Made by a program: the position numbers and the translations under genes. Positions 22,561 through 33,822 of a stretch of DNA of 64,000 bases are shown here, piece after piece. A model generated the notes under the pieces. That model saw nothing but the letters and a program-made list of their open reading frames with translations. It was not told where the DNA came from and made no database searches. The stretch spans positions 21,280,427 to 21,344,426 of the forward strand of contig OX031065.1 of NCBI GenBank assembly GCA_943736015.1. Direction: 5' to 3'. Source of the DNA: Tridacna crocea (taxonomy: Eukaryota; Mollusca; Bivalvia; Cardiida; Cardiidae). The first letter of the stretch is position 1; the number at the start of each line of letters is the position of its first letter.

Positions 22561-22785
22561 TTCATGACCAAACAACAATATTTTAGGCTTGTCCAAATCA
22601 GAAGCATTTGCAGACTACAAAATAAAAGTGACTGAAAATTTTAAATTCGTTCTGTGAAAGGTAGAAAACATTGTGGGAAAAGGAGAAAATGCTGGTTACC
22701 AGCATTTTTTCCTTTTCCCAAAATGTTTTCTAAAGGCTTCATCCTTCAGGTCGCAAAAAGTAGGGATTGTGTGGTAAAGGGTTAA
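22557..22785 (-). mobile_element. Family A MITE, third of the chain
   Basis: TTAATTCATGACCAAACAAC to TGTGGTAAAGGGTTAA. After it, 22786-22813 (GTCGTGATTGTGTGATAAGG) is the detached right end of a further copy, possibly the one missing from the second member. Confidence 0.88.
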
Positions 22786-23078
22786 AGTCGTGATTGTGTG
22801 ATAAGGAGTTGATAATATAAGGCACAGCTGGCAGGTCTGTCACATTTCTTGGTATTAGTCCTATCTCTCTTAGGCCTTCTCATCACCATCAACATTATAA
22901 ATGTTTAGCACATAAATTGGTAAATCCTTGAAAAATTGACAATATCTCAAATACAAGGTCAAAGACACTGAAATATCATGAGAGCATGGAGGCACAACCC
23001 TAGCAATTTCTCCTTTCAATATAATGTTTTCAATAGTTGTCTGATTCAGAATAAAAATGTTTATTAAAGGTGTAGTCA

Positions 23079-23294
23079 TTAACTCTTTAACAAACATAAT
23101 AGATCTACTTTTTAACTCCACCCAACTGACATAATTTTCAGACAACCATTCAATGCAGTCAAAGAGATTATTTCTGTTCTTGAAAGGGTAGAAAAGATTC
23201 TGGAAAAGGAAAATATGCTGCCTACCAGCATTTTCTTCTTTTCCAACAATTTTTTTCAAAAGTTATTCTAAACAGAATTGTGTGGTATAGGGTG
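23079..23294 (-). mobile_element. Family A MITE, decayed
   Basis: TTAACTCTTTAACAAACAT start; GAAAAGGAAAATATGCTGCC with CCAGCATTTTCTTCTTTTCC centre; right end GTGGTATAGGGTG. Confidence 0.75.
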
Positions 23295-23379
23295 CAGCCA
23301 AAGAGTCTGGAAGTTACGTATTTCATATTTTGATATACATACATGTACACTATCACTCAAAGAAACGATATCTTATTCT

Positions 23380-23385
23380 TTTATT
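23380..23385 (-). promoter_or_regulatory. AATAAA polyadenylation signal of cyclophilin 2
   Basis: AATAAA on the minus strand starts 16 nt after the stop codon of cyclophilin 2. Unusually close to the stop, implying a very short 3' UTR if used. Confidence 0.5.
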
Positions 23386-23400
23386 TTGATATGTACAGTG

Positions 23401-26400
23401 TCAGTCCAGAGATATCATATATGGCTTTATTTCCTTTAATCCTGCATCTTTAATTATACAAGGCAATGTGGGCTGATCCATGACGTTTTTTGGTACCACC
23501 TCTATCTTTTTAACTACGTCCATTCCTGATATGACCTTCCCAAACACTACATGGTGACCATCTAACCACTCTGTTGGCACTAAGGTGATAAAAAACTGGG
23601 AACCATTTGTATCTTTTCCTGTTTCAAAATATGATGGATCTTTGTCAATTCCTTACCAAAGCTTAGTCCAAAATAAGCAAATTAATTAGGTCTACAGAAT
23701 AGATAGATGTTGGGAGGTGAGAGAGAGGCAGACAGACTGATGGTTTGCATTGCGTGTTCAGGGTCCCTAGGGGCAATTAACTCTTTCCCATATGCCAAAG
23801 TTTTTTGGGCATTTGCAGACAAAAAATCAAACCTTTCCCACAGTGTTTTCTACCCTTTCCAAAATGAATTTCAATTTTTGGGTTTCATTCATTTAGTCGT
23901 CTGCAAAATTTAATGCTTTTAATTTGGACAAGTTTAAAATTCTGTTACTTAGTAAAATCTTAAGGCTGTCTTGGTTACAATTTCTCACCAGGTAGTGCAC
24001 AGTACTGATCAAAGATCAAACTGCAATTTTTATACAGTCTTATCTTTTCTGACCTAGTCTCAAAGACCATTGAAATTATATTTTGCACTCCAATGGTATA
24101 CAATTTGACAGAAGCATAATCTAAAGATGTAATAAAGCTACAAAAAAGAATCAAATCACTGAATGAGTAAAAACATAATACCTGCATTAGCCATGCTAAC
24201 CCACCCTGGTCCATTATGTTGTAATTCAAAGTTTTCATCCTCAAATTGTTCTCCATAGATACTTTTGCCCCCTGTGCCATCACCCTTGGTGAAATCACCA
24301 CCTGCAAACAAAATTCAGGTTGATTACCAGAGCCCTAGATAAAAGGGAGTGATAGCATTCTAAATCCATTATCTATCTTCCAAACCCCAAGTTGTGGGTA
24401 CTCATTTGAATCGTCTTGATGAGACAATTCTAATGATTACCCATAACATAGGGTTTAGAGGAGATTTATAAACCCATTACCACACAATCCCTACTTTTGA
24501 CGCCCCTGAGAAAGAAGCCTTTTGAAAACACTGAGGGAAAAGGAGAAAATGCTGGTAACCAGCATTTTCTCCTTTTCCCACAGTGTTTTCTACCCTTCCT
24601 GGAACAAATTTCAATTTTTCAGTCACCTTTATTTTGTCGTCTGCAAATGCTTTCAATTTGGACCAGTCTAAATTTTTCTCATGTGGTAATGGGTTAATAT
24701 TTTCAGTTTTGAAATCAAAATCACTTCCTCTATCTGGAGCTCTGATTACATCTTACTAAAAACCCGACTTATTCTCACACACTGAAAAAAAACCTACCCT
24801 ACCTACAGCATCTCAGACCAAAACCCTGAACACAAATCTGTTTTTGTTAGGCCATAGTAGATTGTGTTTGTCTCGATAATTTTCAAAGGGTCGCCTATTT
24901 CAGCATGTTTGTCAGAAGCATGTCTCTCCCACATAAATATCCTTGAAAAAACACTGATAAAACATACCCTGCACCATGAACTGCTCAATGACTCTGTGAA
25001 ACTTTGAGCCTTTGTATCCAAATCCTGGTTGATGTGTAGCAAGTTGTACAAAGTTCTCCACAGTTTTTGGAACAATTTCATCAAATAATCCAATCTCAAT
25101 GGTACCTTCCAGTTTACCATCAATTTCAATATCGAAGAATACAACTCTGGTTACCTTGCCTTCTTTACCATCAACCTGTAAAGACATTAAAATTTTGTGG
25201 AAACAATCAGCTTAAACATACATTATTTTTTCTATGAACTTGTTTTTTTTTTTTTACTATTCCGGTGTATGACAGTATCTGCAGACAGCACATACTGGTT
25301 CAAATCATAACAGAATTGTCCTTTAACTCATTACCAAACGACAAAATTTTAGGCTTGTCCAAATTGAAAGCATTTGCAGATGACAAAATAAAAGTGACTG
25401 AAAATTTGAAATTTCTTTTATGAAGGGTAGAAAACATTGTGGGAAAACGAGAAAATGCTGGTTACCAGCATTTTCTCCTTTTCCTACAATGTTTTCCAAA
25501 GGCATCTTTCTCAGGGGCGTCAAAAGTAGGGATTGTGTGGTAGACCTAATGGGTTAAAAGTACAGAAAAAGTTGTGGAAAAAAAAATCTTAAAACTCATT
25601 TTTTGGGTAAGGGGATGAACACTTTTTATATCTTTACCACAAAAATAACAAGGATAGCTTCAATTGACACCCAAAGATCTCACAGGTACCAAGTCAGAAG
25701 CTTAACAATCCCAACTTTTAACGACCCTGAGAAAAAAAGCCTTTTGAAAATCTTGTAGGAAAAGAAGAAAATGCTGGTATAGCATTTTCTCCTTTTCCCA
25801 CAATGTTTTCTACCTTTCCAAAAACAAATTCAATTTCCAAGCCATATTAACCTTGTCATCTGCAAATGCAATTTGGACAAGCCTATGATTTTGTCGTTTT
25901 GTAATAATATGCAACTCAAATGTATATTCCTTGTGTTTTTTTCCTATCTAATAATTTTAAATAATGATTTACCTTGAGCCAAATGTGGCACTGTTTCAGG
26001 AAATTTTGTACTATTTACATAATTTTCTGGAATCAATATGATTTTACCGACATCTTTTCAAACAGCTCTATGATCAATCTTTACAAAAAAACTGATGTTA
26101 GTTAATATCTAAATCTCCACTAAATGCAAATTTGAACTTTTCAATGAAAATAACTGTTGACCTACTTCACCAGAAATCAAAACATGGTGATATCATCAAT
26201 GCACATGTCTCGGCAGGATGGTTCATAATTGGGAACTCTACTGTTGACAAAGGCACCTTCTATGAAAATGGCTGTACGAAATTCAAATCCCATTGAATGC
26301 CCATGTATGTTAAGTGGAAGTTGCCATGTAAATTGTTTACAAATTACACTGAATTTATTTACGTTGGGAAAAAAGGTAAATTTGCATTCATTAATTGGAA

Positions 26401-27144
26401 TTTTGCAGCACAGTTTGTGTAATGTTAAAAATTAATCATTTATCTAACGATTCATGCCCATTAGAAATTTTGTTACATTGAGCCGATTGAAAAGATGCTG
26501 GTAATAAAGAGGGTTGCTGTGAAGAATTGCAGAGACAAATTACAAAAATAGCATTGGAGCGAATTTTCAGACTGAAGGTACATGTACTCTACTTAACGAG
26601 CTACCCGAGCAACTGGTCGTAAATCCACTCAATGTTAATTACAAAAACAAACTGAAAAGTAACAAAATGTCTTTAGTGTGTCAGCTAAAGCACATTCTAC
26701 TCATTCTTCAGAAGAAGATGAAGAATATTCTTGGGTAATGATACAGACCCTGACCGCACACTCTGTGCAGTTAAATGTGAATCTAGATGGTCTAGAGATC
26801 TATAGGAAGTCTGATCTTCATCTTTCCTATAAGTTAAAGTGCAAAAAGAACTGCTCTGATTCTGAACTCAAGGTGATACGCTATGGCCTCAAATGTTCAA
26901 AATTCTTACTCGTCATCGAAAATTGGCAAGTTCTTATAAGTTGATCTCAACTTTTACACAATTAGAAGTGAGAATCTTGCCATTGCCTTGAAATCCGCGA
27001 AAATACATGATTTCGGATCACAGGTGCCTGACAAGTGACATGCCTGGTATCAAACACTCTCTTACATATAAAAGTTAAGGTTCTTACCGTCAAAATGCAT
27101 GACAAGCATGCCAAAATCGTTGCAACAAACCTGACGTTCACCAT
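23401..27144 (-). CDS. Cyclophilin 2, secreted peptidyl-prolyl cis-trans isomerase (PPIB-like), complete
   Basis: Four minus-strand exons: 27144-27088, 25175-24968, 24301-24182 and 23618-23401. They join in frame (phases 0, 1, 1; donors GTAAGA, GTATGT, GTATTA) to give 200 residues ending KPYMISLD and a TGA stop. Exon 1 encodes exactly a 19-residue signal peptide, [19 protein letters not shown], so the enzyme should enter the ER; no KDEL-type tail is present. The catalytic core follows: [82 protein letters not shown]. All active-site residues (Arg, Phe, Gln, Ala, Phe, Trp, Leu, His) are there. An exon of 120 nt and identical intron phases show paralogy with cyclophilin 1. Introns contain family A and B MITEs. 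It likely assists folding of secretory proteins. Confidence 0.95.
23777..23963 (+). mobile_element. Family A MITE, left palindrome arm deleted
   Basis: TTAACTCTTTCCCATATGCC ... CCTTTCCCACAGTG ... AGTAAAATCTTAA. It is in the last intron of cyclophilin 2. Confidence 0.75.
24330..24755. mobile_element. Family B MITE carrying a nested family A copy
   Basis: Ends CAGAGCCCTAGATAAAAGG and TCTATCTGGAGCTCTG, flanked by ATTAC on both sides (24325-24329, 24756-24760). A family A element at 24468-24697 interrupts it. It lies in an intron of cyclophilin 2. Confidence 0.85.
24468..24697 (+). mobile_element. Family A MITE nested in family B
   Basis: ATAAACCCATTACCACACAATC to GTGGTAATGGGTTAA; central palindrome GGAGAAAATGCTGGTAACC with its complement intact. 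Both arms share the AACACTG variant. Confidence 0.93.
25323..25557 (-). mobile_element. Family A MITE, complete
   Basis: TTAACTCATTACCAAACGAC to AATGGGTTAA, with a short insertion (GTAGACCT) in the right terminal repeat. In the first intron of cyclophilin 2. Confidence 0.92.
25695..25908 (+). mobile_element. Family A MITE, ends eroded
   Basis: AACAATCCCAACTTTTAACG, palindrome around AGAAAATGCTGGTATAGCAT (the centre has lost a few bases), right end GTCGTTTTGTAATAA. Confidence 0.8.
25909..27087. other. first intron of cyclophilin 2, no recognised repeats
   Basis: Unique-looking sequence upstream of exon 2. ORFs in it are short and were not matched to anything. Confidence 0.4.
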
Positions 27145-27252
27145 TGTTGACGTTGCAGACAACCTTATATGGAAGGTTGGACTGGTTTCCTCTTCGTTTT
27201 AATAAAACCTGTTAGGTGGCGAAAACTTCGGTATCAATGGAGAACCCGACAA

Positions 27253-30200
27253 GATTGGCGGAAAAGGGGGGGGGGGGGGGGGGGGGGCGGGGAATACTAT
27301 TTTGCGGATGCTACTAGCGGACAACAAAGACAAAGGAGGATTTTGCGGACAATGTAGAACACAGAGGGATTTTGCGAACGCATTGCGTATAGAGCAATCA
27401 TCACATTTAAGGAGACAGACATGTTATTAGCACCTTTGCTAGAGTTTGAGACACTGATTTATATACATATAAATCTATATGAACTTCTGTCGCTCATTAC
27501 ATTTAGTGTTGAATAAATACATATGTATATTTCATTTTTTACCATTTGAAATCACTTGCAGTCATAAAATGTCATATTCTTAACCGTAACATCAGAGCTC
27601 CAAATAAGAGGGAGTGATGGTATTCTAAATTCATTATTTCTCTTCCAAACCCTATGTTGTGGGTACTCGATGAGACGATTCTAATGAGTGCCCACAACAT
27701 AGGGTTTAGTTGAGATTTTTTTTTTTCAATTTTGCAATCAAAATCAGTCCCTCTATCTGGGGCTCTGGTAATATATGATTATACTTGTATTTCTAAAAGT
27801 TTTTTTTTTTTTAATAACTGAATTTAATAACGTTATAACTGTTTATTCTAAATAAAAATGGGGGGGGTCGGCATTTTGTTTTACATATTGTTGAACTTCA
27901 CCATGCAGAACAAACGTATGAGCCATGCTCTGTGAAAAGGGGCTTAAAACTTCTGCAGTAAGTATCGACCCAGGTATTCGGCACAGTTTACCTTGTAGAG
28001 GGATGTCTTCATAGGCTGACCTGGGCTGAAACTTTTTGCTACTGGTCAATTTTTTGCTTGTCAAAAGACAAGTTATCGATCCTCATTAGGCACAAGGTTG
28101 TGAGAAAAATGAACTTTAATATGCCAAGTATCCCAAATAATAAGATGACTTTTTTTGATATACGGTAATTGATCACGAAGATACATTTAGCCCCCTTTTG
28201 CAAGAGCACGGCTCATATACATTTATTCATAAATGTGAATGTTCTTTAGTTTCATCCATTCAACTGCATGTGTATCATTTAGACCGATTATAAAAATTTC
28301 ATAAATCATAGATTACAGACACATTGTCACTTCAATGTATTGAGGGACACTATATACATAGAGAAATAGTGGACGGTATAAACTATAGAAGGAATTTGTA
28401 GACAAATTAAACATACAAAAAGTTTTAAAAGATATATATACTGCATGTATATAACAAGTTTATTGGCCTAGTTTTCACGTATTTATGTTTGTAACATTTC
28501 GAAACACACATTTTACATGTCTTCTTTAAAAGTGTTATATATCATGGACTCATTATGAAGATTACTGCAGCAGTTAGGGAAATGCATGTATATTATGAAA
28601 TAGTATGGTAGAAAACTGCGGATGCTATGTGCGAAAACTATACGTAAGAGGGAATGAGGACAATACAGAATAAAAAGTGAATTTGTGGACAATGTAGAAT
28701 ACAGGGAAATTGCTGACGGACTGATTATAAAGAGTTTTTTAAGTAGTATTATATATTTGTCGGATTCTTCTTGTGGGCACTTTAACACTTTACGTGGAAT
28801 ATACAGACAATATAAACTATTGAAGGAAATTGTGGGCGGATTGAGTATAGAGTAGATTTTTTTATGAAAACATACATTGGTCGATGCTAATTGCGGACAT
28901 TATAAACTTAGAAGAAAAGTGCAGACAATATAGAATGTCGAGGGAAATTGCAGTCGTATTGAATACTAGTATATAAGGTAATTCTTACATGAAACATATA
29001 TTTGTCGGATGCGGGAACCGCGTGTCTATTACATAGCATGACAGGAAACTGCGGGTGCTACGTGGGGACACTATACCATAGAGACGGAATTAGCATGCAA
29101 CATAGATTTTAAATAGAGGGAAATTGCTGACGGACTGATTACAGAGAAGTTTTTAAATAAAATCATATATTTGTCGGATTATTCTTGCGGACGCTGTAAA
29201 CAAACATAAAACTTGCGGATAATATAGAATTTTGAAAGAAATTGTGGACACTAAAAACATGGAAGGAAATTGCAGACCATAATTGAATATAGAGGGAATT
29301 TGCGGACGAACAGGTTATGAGGTATGTTTTAAATAGGAACATATCTTTGTGGGGTTCTTGTTGCGGGCTCTGTAAACAAACAAATGTGTGGATGATATTG
29401 AGTATTGAAGGAACTTGCAGACGGATTAAACACAGAGAAGTTTTTACTAGATTTTCAAGGATATATTTGTCGGGTGCTACTTTCGAAAACCACAAACAAA
29501 GAGAGAAATTGCAGACAATATAGGATATAGAGGGAAATTGCGGACGGATGTAGTACATAGGGTTAAATTGCTTAAACTTACATGAAAGCATATTTATGTA
29601 TACCCGCAAATTAAACGAATGTTTTTTGGGGGTATACTGGAATCAGCATGGCTGTTACGAGGCGGTCATTGTGGGGTCTGTATGGGGTTGCATTCTGTCC
29701 ATCTGGTAGGTATGGGGTTATGGTTAGGGATGAGTGGGGTTAAAAAATCAACTTGTGGGGTTGCATTGAATAAAGAACAAGTCGACCCCACAAGTTCCTC
29801 TCCTTAGAACGTCCGTCCATGAGTCCATCCGTCCGTGTGTCCCTCTATGTACAAAATACATGTGTACTATCACTTGCCTGTTTCTATCAAAGCGCTGGTG
29901 GGGGTATTAAGTCACATTTAGTGACAGCTATGGTTGTTTTAGGGATGCTTCTTGCGGACACTATAAATACGATAGGAAATTTCTGACAATGTAGTGAGAG
30001 AAATTGCAGATGTTTTGAACGCACATGTTTAAGTAGTTTTTACATTAATTTATTAAGTTATCAATCATATCAAGTGTGATAATGTAGATCAGTTGAAGCA
30101 ATACAAAAAAGTGTTCTATACTGTTGAATACCCTTCGATGAATAGTCTGTAACGCTTTTTAGGTGGAATGTTCAGACACCGAATTTTTTGTAAGGTAAAT

Positions 30201-30568
30201 TGTAAGCGTATGCTCAGATGTTGAATTTCGAGTTAGTTATAGCAAAAAACGGAGAGAAAACAATACTGTTAATATACATAACTTTTATAAATTATATTCT
30301 TGAAATTCTGTATTTAAAAGCTACTTTCGTTATGTAAGTTCATATAAAAATCAGAATAAATAACCCTTTTGATTGTGAAAATAACAACTCTACCGTCTTA
30401 ATTGCAATAATTATTCTATATTCAATGCGTCCACAAAATCCTTCAGTGTTCTTTATTGTTCGCAAAATCCTTCTTTCTTGATATTGTCCTCCAGTAGCGC
30501 CCGCAAAATAGTATGACCCTCGGCAAAGTGTATTCCTCGGCCCTACTAAAAAAAAAAGTTCCCGCCAC
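27253..30568. mobile_element. GCGGAC foldback-like element F1
   Basis: Both ends read TGGCGG..., then GGAATAC, TATTTTGCGG(A/G)(T/C)GCTACT, GGACAA and AGGATTTTGCG in the same order but inverted (left 27253-27390, right 30568-30410). Between them, 28370-29560 holds degenerate direct repeats of a unit like GAGGGAAATTGCGGACGGAT. A G-run at 27267-27288 sits in the left end. A family B MITE (27593-27768) and a GGGGTT-rich stretch (29615-29830) are inserted. No transposase ORF was found and no target duplication is evident. Confidence 0.6.
27593..27768. mobile_element. Family B MITE
   Basis: CAGAGCTCCAAATAAGAGG to CTATCTGGGGCTCTG. The centre has lost one copy of the CATTAGAATCGTC motif, so the palindrome is asymmetric. 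Confidence 0.8.
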
Positions 30569-30841
30569 CAACGGCCGCCTTATCTAAATCTGTTATTAAT
30601 AATTTGATTCTGTCATAATTAGTATTAAATTAAAGCCCAGATATCACTCTTTCATAGGATATTGTATGTATAATGATCATCATCAAGACTTTTTTGAAAT
30701 ATTAATAAACACCGTTCTGCAAAATCTCTATCTGTTATCAATAATAGTCAATCGATTTGAATAATTCAATAAAAATCCCAATCTAAAGGGAAAAGAAATC
30801 TTTATTGTCTTTTAGATTTATAAAGTTTGCAATATATTTAA

Positions 30842-31073
30842 TTTACCCTTTACCTGATATGTCAATTTGAGGCTCTTCCATTTCAGCAGCAAATAAAGAC
30901 ATGATGTCAAAAATTATGGACAAATGAGGATGCAAAAATCTGATTGGGTGGAAAACATGGTGGGAAGAGGAGAAATTGCTCGTTATGAGCAATTTCTCCT
31001 TTTACCACAATGTTTTCAAAAGCTGTCTGTTGTTGATACGTCAAAAAGAGTATCTATGGAGCAAAAGGTTAAA
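30842..31073 (-). mobile_element. Family A MITE with family C-like hairpin tip
   Basis: Family A outer parts (TTTACCCTTTACC; GAAAACATGGTGGGAAGAGG) but the centre is AGAAATTGCTCGTTATGAGC, the tip typical of family C, with its complement. A chimera between the two families or a surviving intermediate. Confidence 0.75.
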
Positions 31074-31479
31074 CAACTAAAGCAAACAAAATTTCTATCA
31101 ATGTGCAATATAATAAGTCAAACACAAAATTAATCAAAACAATCATTATCTTAAGTCTTTTTTGGCCAGGTATGTATAATGCCTTTAAACCATGGTTATG
31201 CAAGATTCAGTGAAAAGAGTCACAGGGACTCGATCAGGAATTTTTTTTTTTATCTTGAAATTAAGTATAGTCTATATTTTCTTACAAAATACAAAAAAAA
31301 TGCTGGATCCAGTTCCTGTAAAAAGAACAATATCAACACAATGAACACAATCTAAAATTGGGGCCAAAACTTCGTTCACTTAGGCCGAATAGAGTCTTCT
31401 CCTGCGAGGGCCGAATCTTCTTGGGTCCGAATCTTCTTCCACCCCTCCGAGATTGGTGGACGCTTTATCGCTGTGCGCG

Positions 31480-32430
31480 CAGCTTCTATACGACGGAATA
31501 ATTTCATTATCTCCCGCTAGATGGCATTCTATAAATACTCATCTATCTGATATGGGCATCCTGTGTACAGAGCCGTACCACTTTCCTACGCGACAACACT
31601 CTCTTGCACTCCGGATCATTACATTTACCTCTGTAGTGGGCTCAGAAAGTAGCCCGTCATTACGTCATATTTTTGTCACATGACCATAACTCAAAATGGC
31701 TACACAAACGCCGGTAAAAGAAAGACCAATATTGATTGTTTCGTGTGCTGTTCAAACAGCATGGGACCAATCGGACTTAGTGATAGGAAATGAACAAAAG
31801 AGGGATTTTCTGAAAAGCCTAAATATCTTTAAAGGACGATGACTTGATTTTTAATCGTACAAACTTAGATCCAGCAGTGTGTCAACTCAGTTGTCATCAT
31901 TCATGGGCGCAGCCATTTTTGTTAAAATCGGCGTAAGATTCTGAAAAGTGAAAAGGCTCGAAAAAATTAGTTCTATTTTATACAGGTATATTCATCGGTT
32001 TGAACGCACCTATAATGTATCCAGAATCATATTTCCTTTGTCTAACTTACAATTTTACATATGAAACAGCTAAACAGTAACAAAACATCTTTTCCTCGGT
32101 TTGACAAGATTCTTGTCATTTAGCCCATCGCAGAGATGTATGTGAGGTAACGAACGACAACTCTGCTCGGAGATTGACGCGACAACTGTTACTTTTGAAT
32201 TTCAAACTGAAATAAAGGTTTACCCAATAAAACGCTACTTCGGGCAATTCACTCAACTATGATCACCAGTTTAGAGAAATCTGTTGCTAAAGAAGGTCTC
32301 ATTTCACCTCAAACGTATTGATACGTAAAAACTATTTTCAACATTAATGCTACTTTATAGAGCGCAATATTACAGTCAGCCCGCTTTTGGGGCTAGTAGT
32401 GATGCGTCATATAAGACAGTCGAATCTTCG
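31480..32430 (+). repeat. Dispersed repeat shared with 3.7-4.07 kb
   Basis: Two blocks (31508-31535 and 32189-32430) match the alkylsulfatase-proximal repeat; about 650 bp between them are absent from the other copy. The match stops at ATCTTCGAAG, immediately before the SWIM/Ulp1/PHD reading frame. Confidence 0.65.
31696..31842 (+). CDS. Small ORF of unknown function (48 aa)
   Basis: Begins with ATG in a good context (CAAAATGG), downstream of TTACGTCA and GTCACATGACC motifs, and starts MATQTPVKERPILIVSC. It might be a first exon, but no donor follows in frame. Family unknown. Low confidence that it is translated. Confidence 0.25.
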   Translation: MATQTPVKERPILIVSCAVQTAWDQSDLVIGNEQKRDFLKSLNIFKGR

Positions 32431-32434
32431 AAGT

Positions 32435-33822
32435 CATAACAGAAAATGATATCACACTAGTTCCGCAGATGGGTGCATTTATGGTCAAGGGACAAAACAA
32501 TGATAAATATTCGGTCACCTTATTCCCAAAGGAATCGTGCTCCTGTCCAGCCACCTCGAGATGTTATCACATTATAGCAGCAATGCTTTCAATAGGGATG
32601 GACATACCAAATGAAAAGAAAATCTTTAATCTAACACAATTGAGAAGAAACTGTAGACCAAAACATTCCAGGAAATGTGGAACAAAAAAAGGTCGAACTG
32701 GGGACAATGATTTTGAAGTAATAGCCGCACCTGATTCTGTGAGTAGAACCGCAATAAAAAACATTTGTAATACACCAAAGTCCAATGATGAGATTAAAAA
32801 GGAAATAAATGAATGAGTGAAAAAAAATCTACAATTCGACAATTCAACACCTATTAAGACGCAAACAACCCCAATTATCTCAAAACCGTCCAGCAGAAAG
32901 AGAAAGTGTGAAAATTCGGATGGAATCGGTTATAAAATTCCAAAATTAGAACCTGACTTATCTATCATCAGAGAAGAAAGTGAAATCACGCTATTTGAAG
33001 TCAGTAGCAGAGAAAATAGCGTAAACATCGAAAAGTATGACAATTTGATATGGAATGATTATTTACGACTGACAAACGCAGACATAAATTCGTTAACAAA
33101 TAATGAAAAGCTTTGTTCAAATCACATGGAAGCTGTTAACAGGTTATTAAAACAGAAAGTAAGCATAAACAGTCTCCAGATAACGGAAAAAATTCCTGTA
33201 TTTTGTCCAAAAGAAAAAAGGTGGAAAACCGTATTCGCCATGGACCCCGTGCAGTCACCAGCTTGTCAAATACACCACAACCACCACGATCACTGGGTAT
33301 GCTCTATAATATCATGAAGACTCCGTTTACCTTCTAGATAGCTTAGGAAACGATCGACCAACTGACCGAATAATCCCAAGTGGTCTTGAAATTCAACTGT
33401 CTCAGATATACGGCAGGAATAAATCCAAGATAAAAGTAAAGGTACCGGCTATCATGAAACAAAATAACAGTATCGATTGTGGTCTCTATGCGATAGCGTA
33501 TGCAACTTCTTACTGTTTGAGAGGAGAAATATGCTTTGATTTAATTTTCGACAGCAAACAAATGCGATCCCACTTATTCAAATGTTTTGAACAACAGGAA
33601 ATGACTGAGTTTCCATTAACTAAGAAAACATTGAGTCTTCGGAGAAAAACGAGCACAATAGAAATTGACATTGAAAACTACTGTATTTGTAAGTTACCAG
33701 CATGTTTAGATACTGTGATGGTGGAATGTGACAAATGTGCTACATGGTACCACAAATCTTGCATAAATGCACCAATTGACATATCAACAAATGGCCAAGA
33801 CTTCATTTGTGGTTTGTGTTAG
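32435..33822 (+). pseudogene. Transposon-derived SWIM / Ulp1 protease / PHD-finger gene relic
   Basis: Three reading-frame pieces fit one protein. 32435-32813 has a SWIM zinc finger (CSCPATSRCYH, CxC-x5-CxH), typical of Mutator-like transposases. An in-frame TGA (32814-32816) is followed by continued coding sequence to 33314, ending in the Ulp1 histidine motif DHWV. A +1 frameshift near 33305-33317 leads to LLDSLGNDRPT (catalytic Asp) and NNSIDCGLYAIAYAT (catalytic Cys), then a complete C4HC3 PHD finger (YCICK...ECDKCATWYHKSC...FICGLC) and a TAG stop. The N-terminal transposase core is not present. One stop and one frameshift mean that it is probably dead, though sequencing error cannot be excluded. 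Function, if once active, would be transposition with a cysteine protease module. Confidence 0.75.

Noticed and set aside
29163..29609. 148-codon minus-strand ORF
   Set aside because: Lies wholly inside the degenerate GCGGAC repeats of F1; no domain and repetitive, low-complexity composition.
30842..30905. Minus-strand ATG exon (MSLFAAEMEEPQIDIS) with a GTAAAG donor, looking like a first exon
   Set aside because: It coincides with the left end of a family A MITE, and the GTAAAG is the MITE terminus GGTAAAGGG. Phase also does not fit cyclophilin 2.
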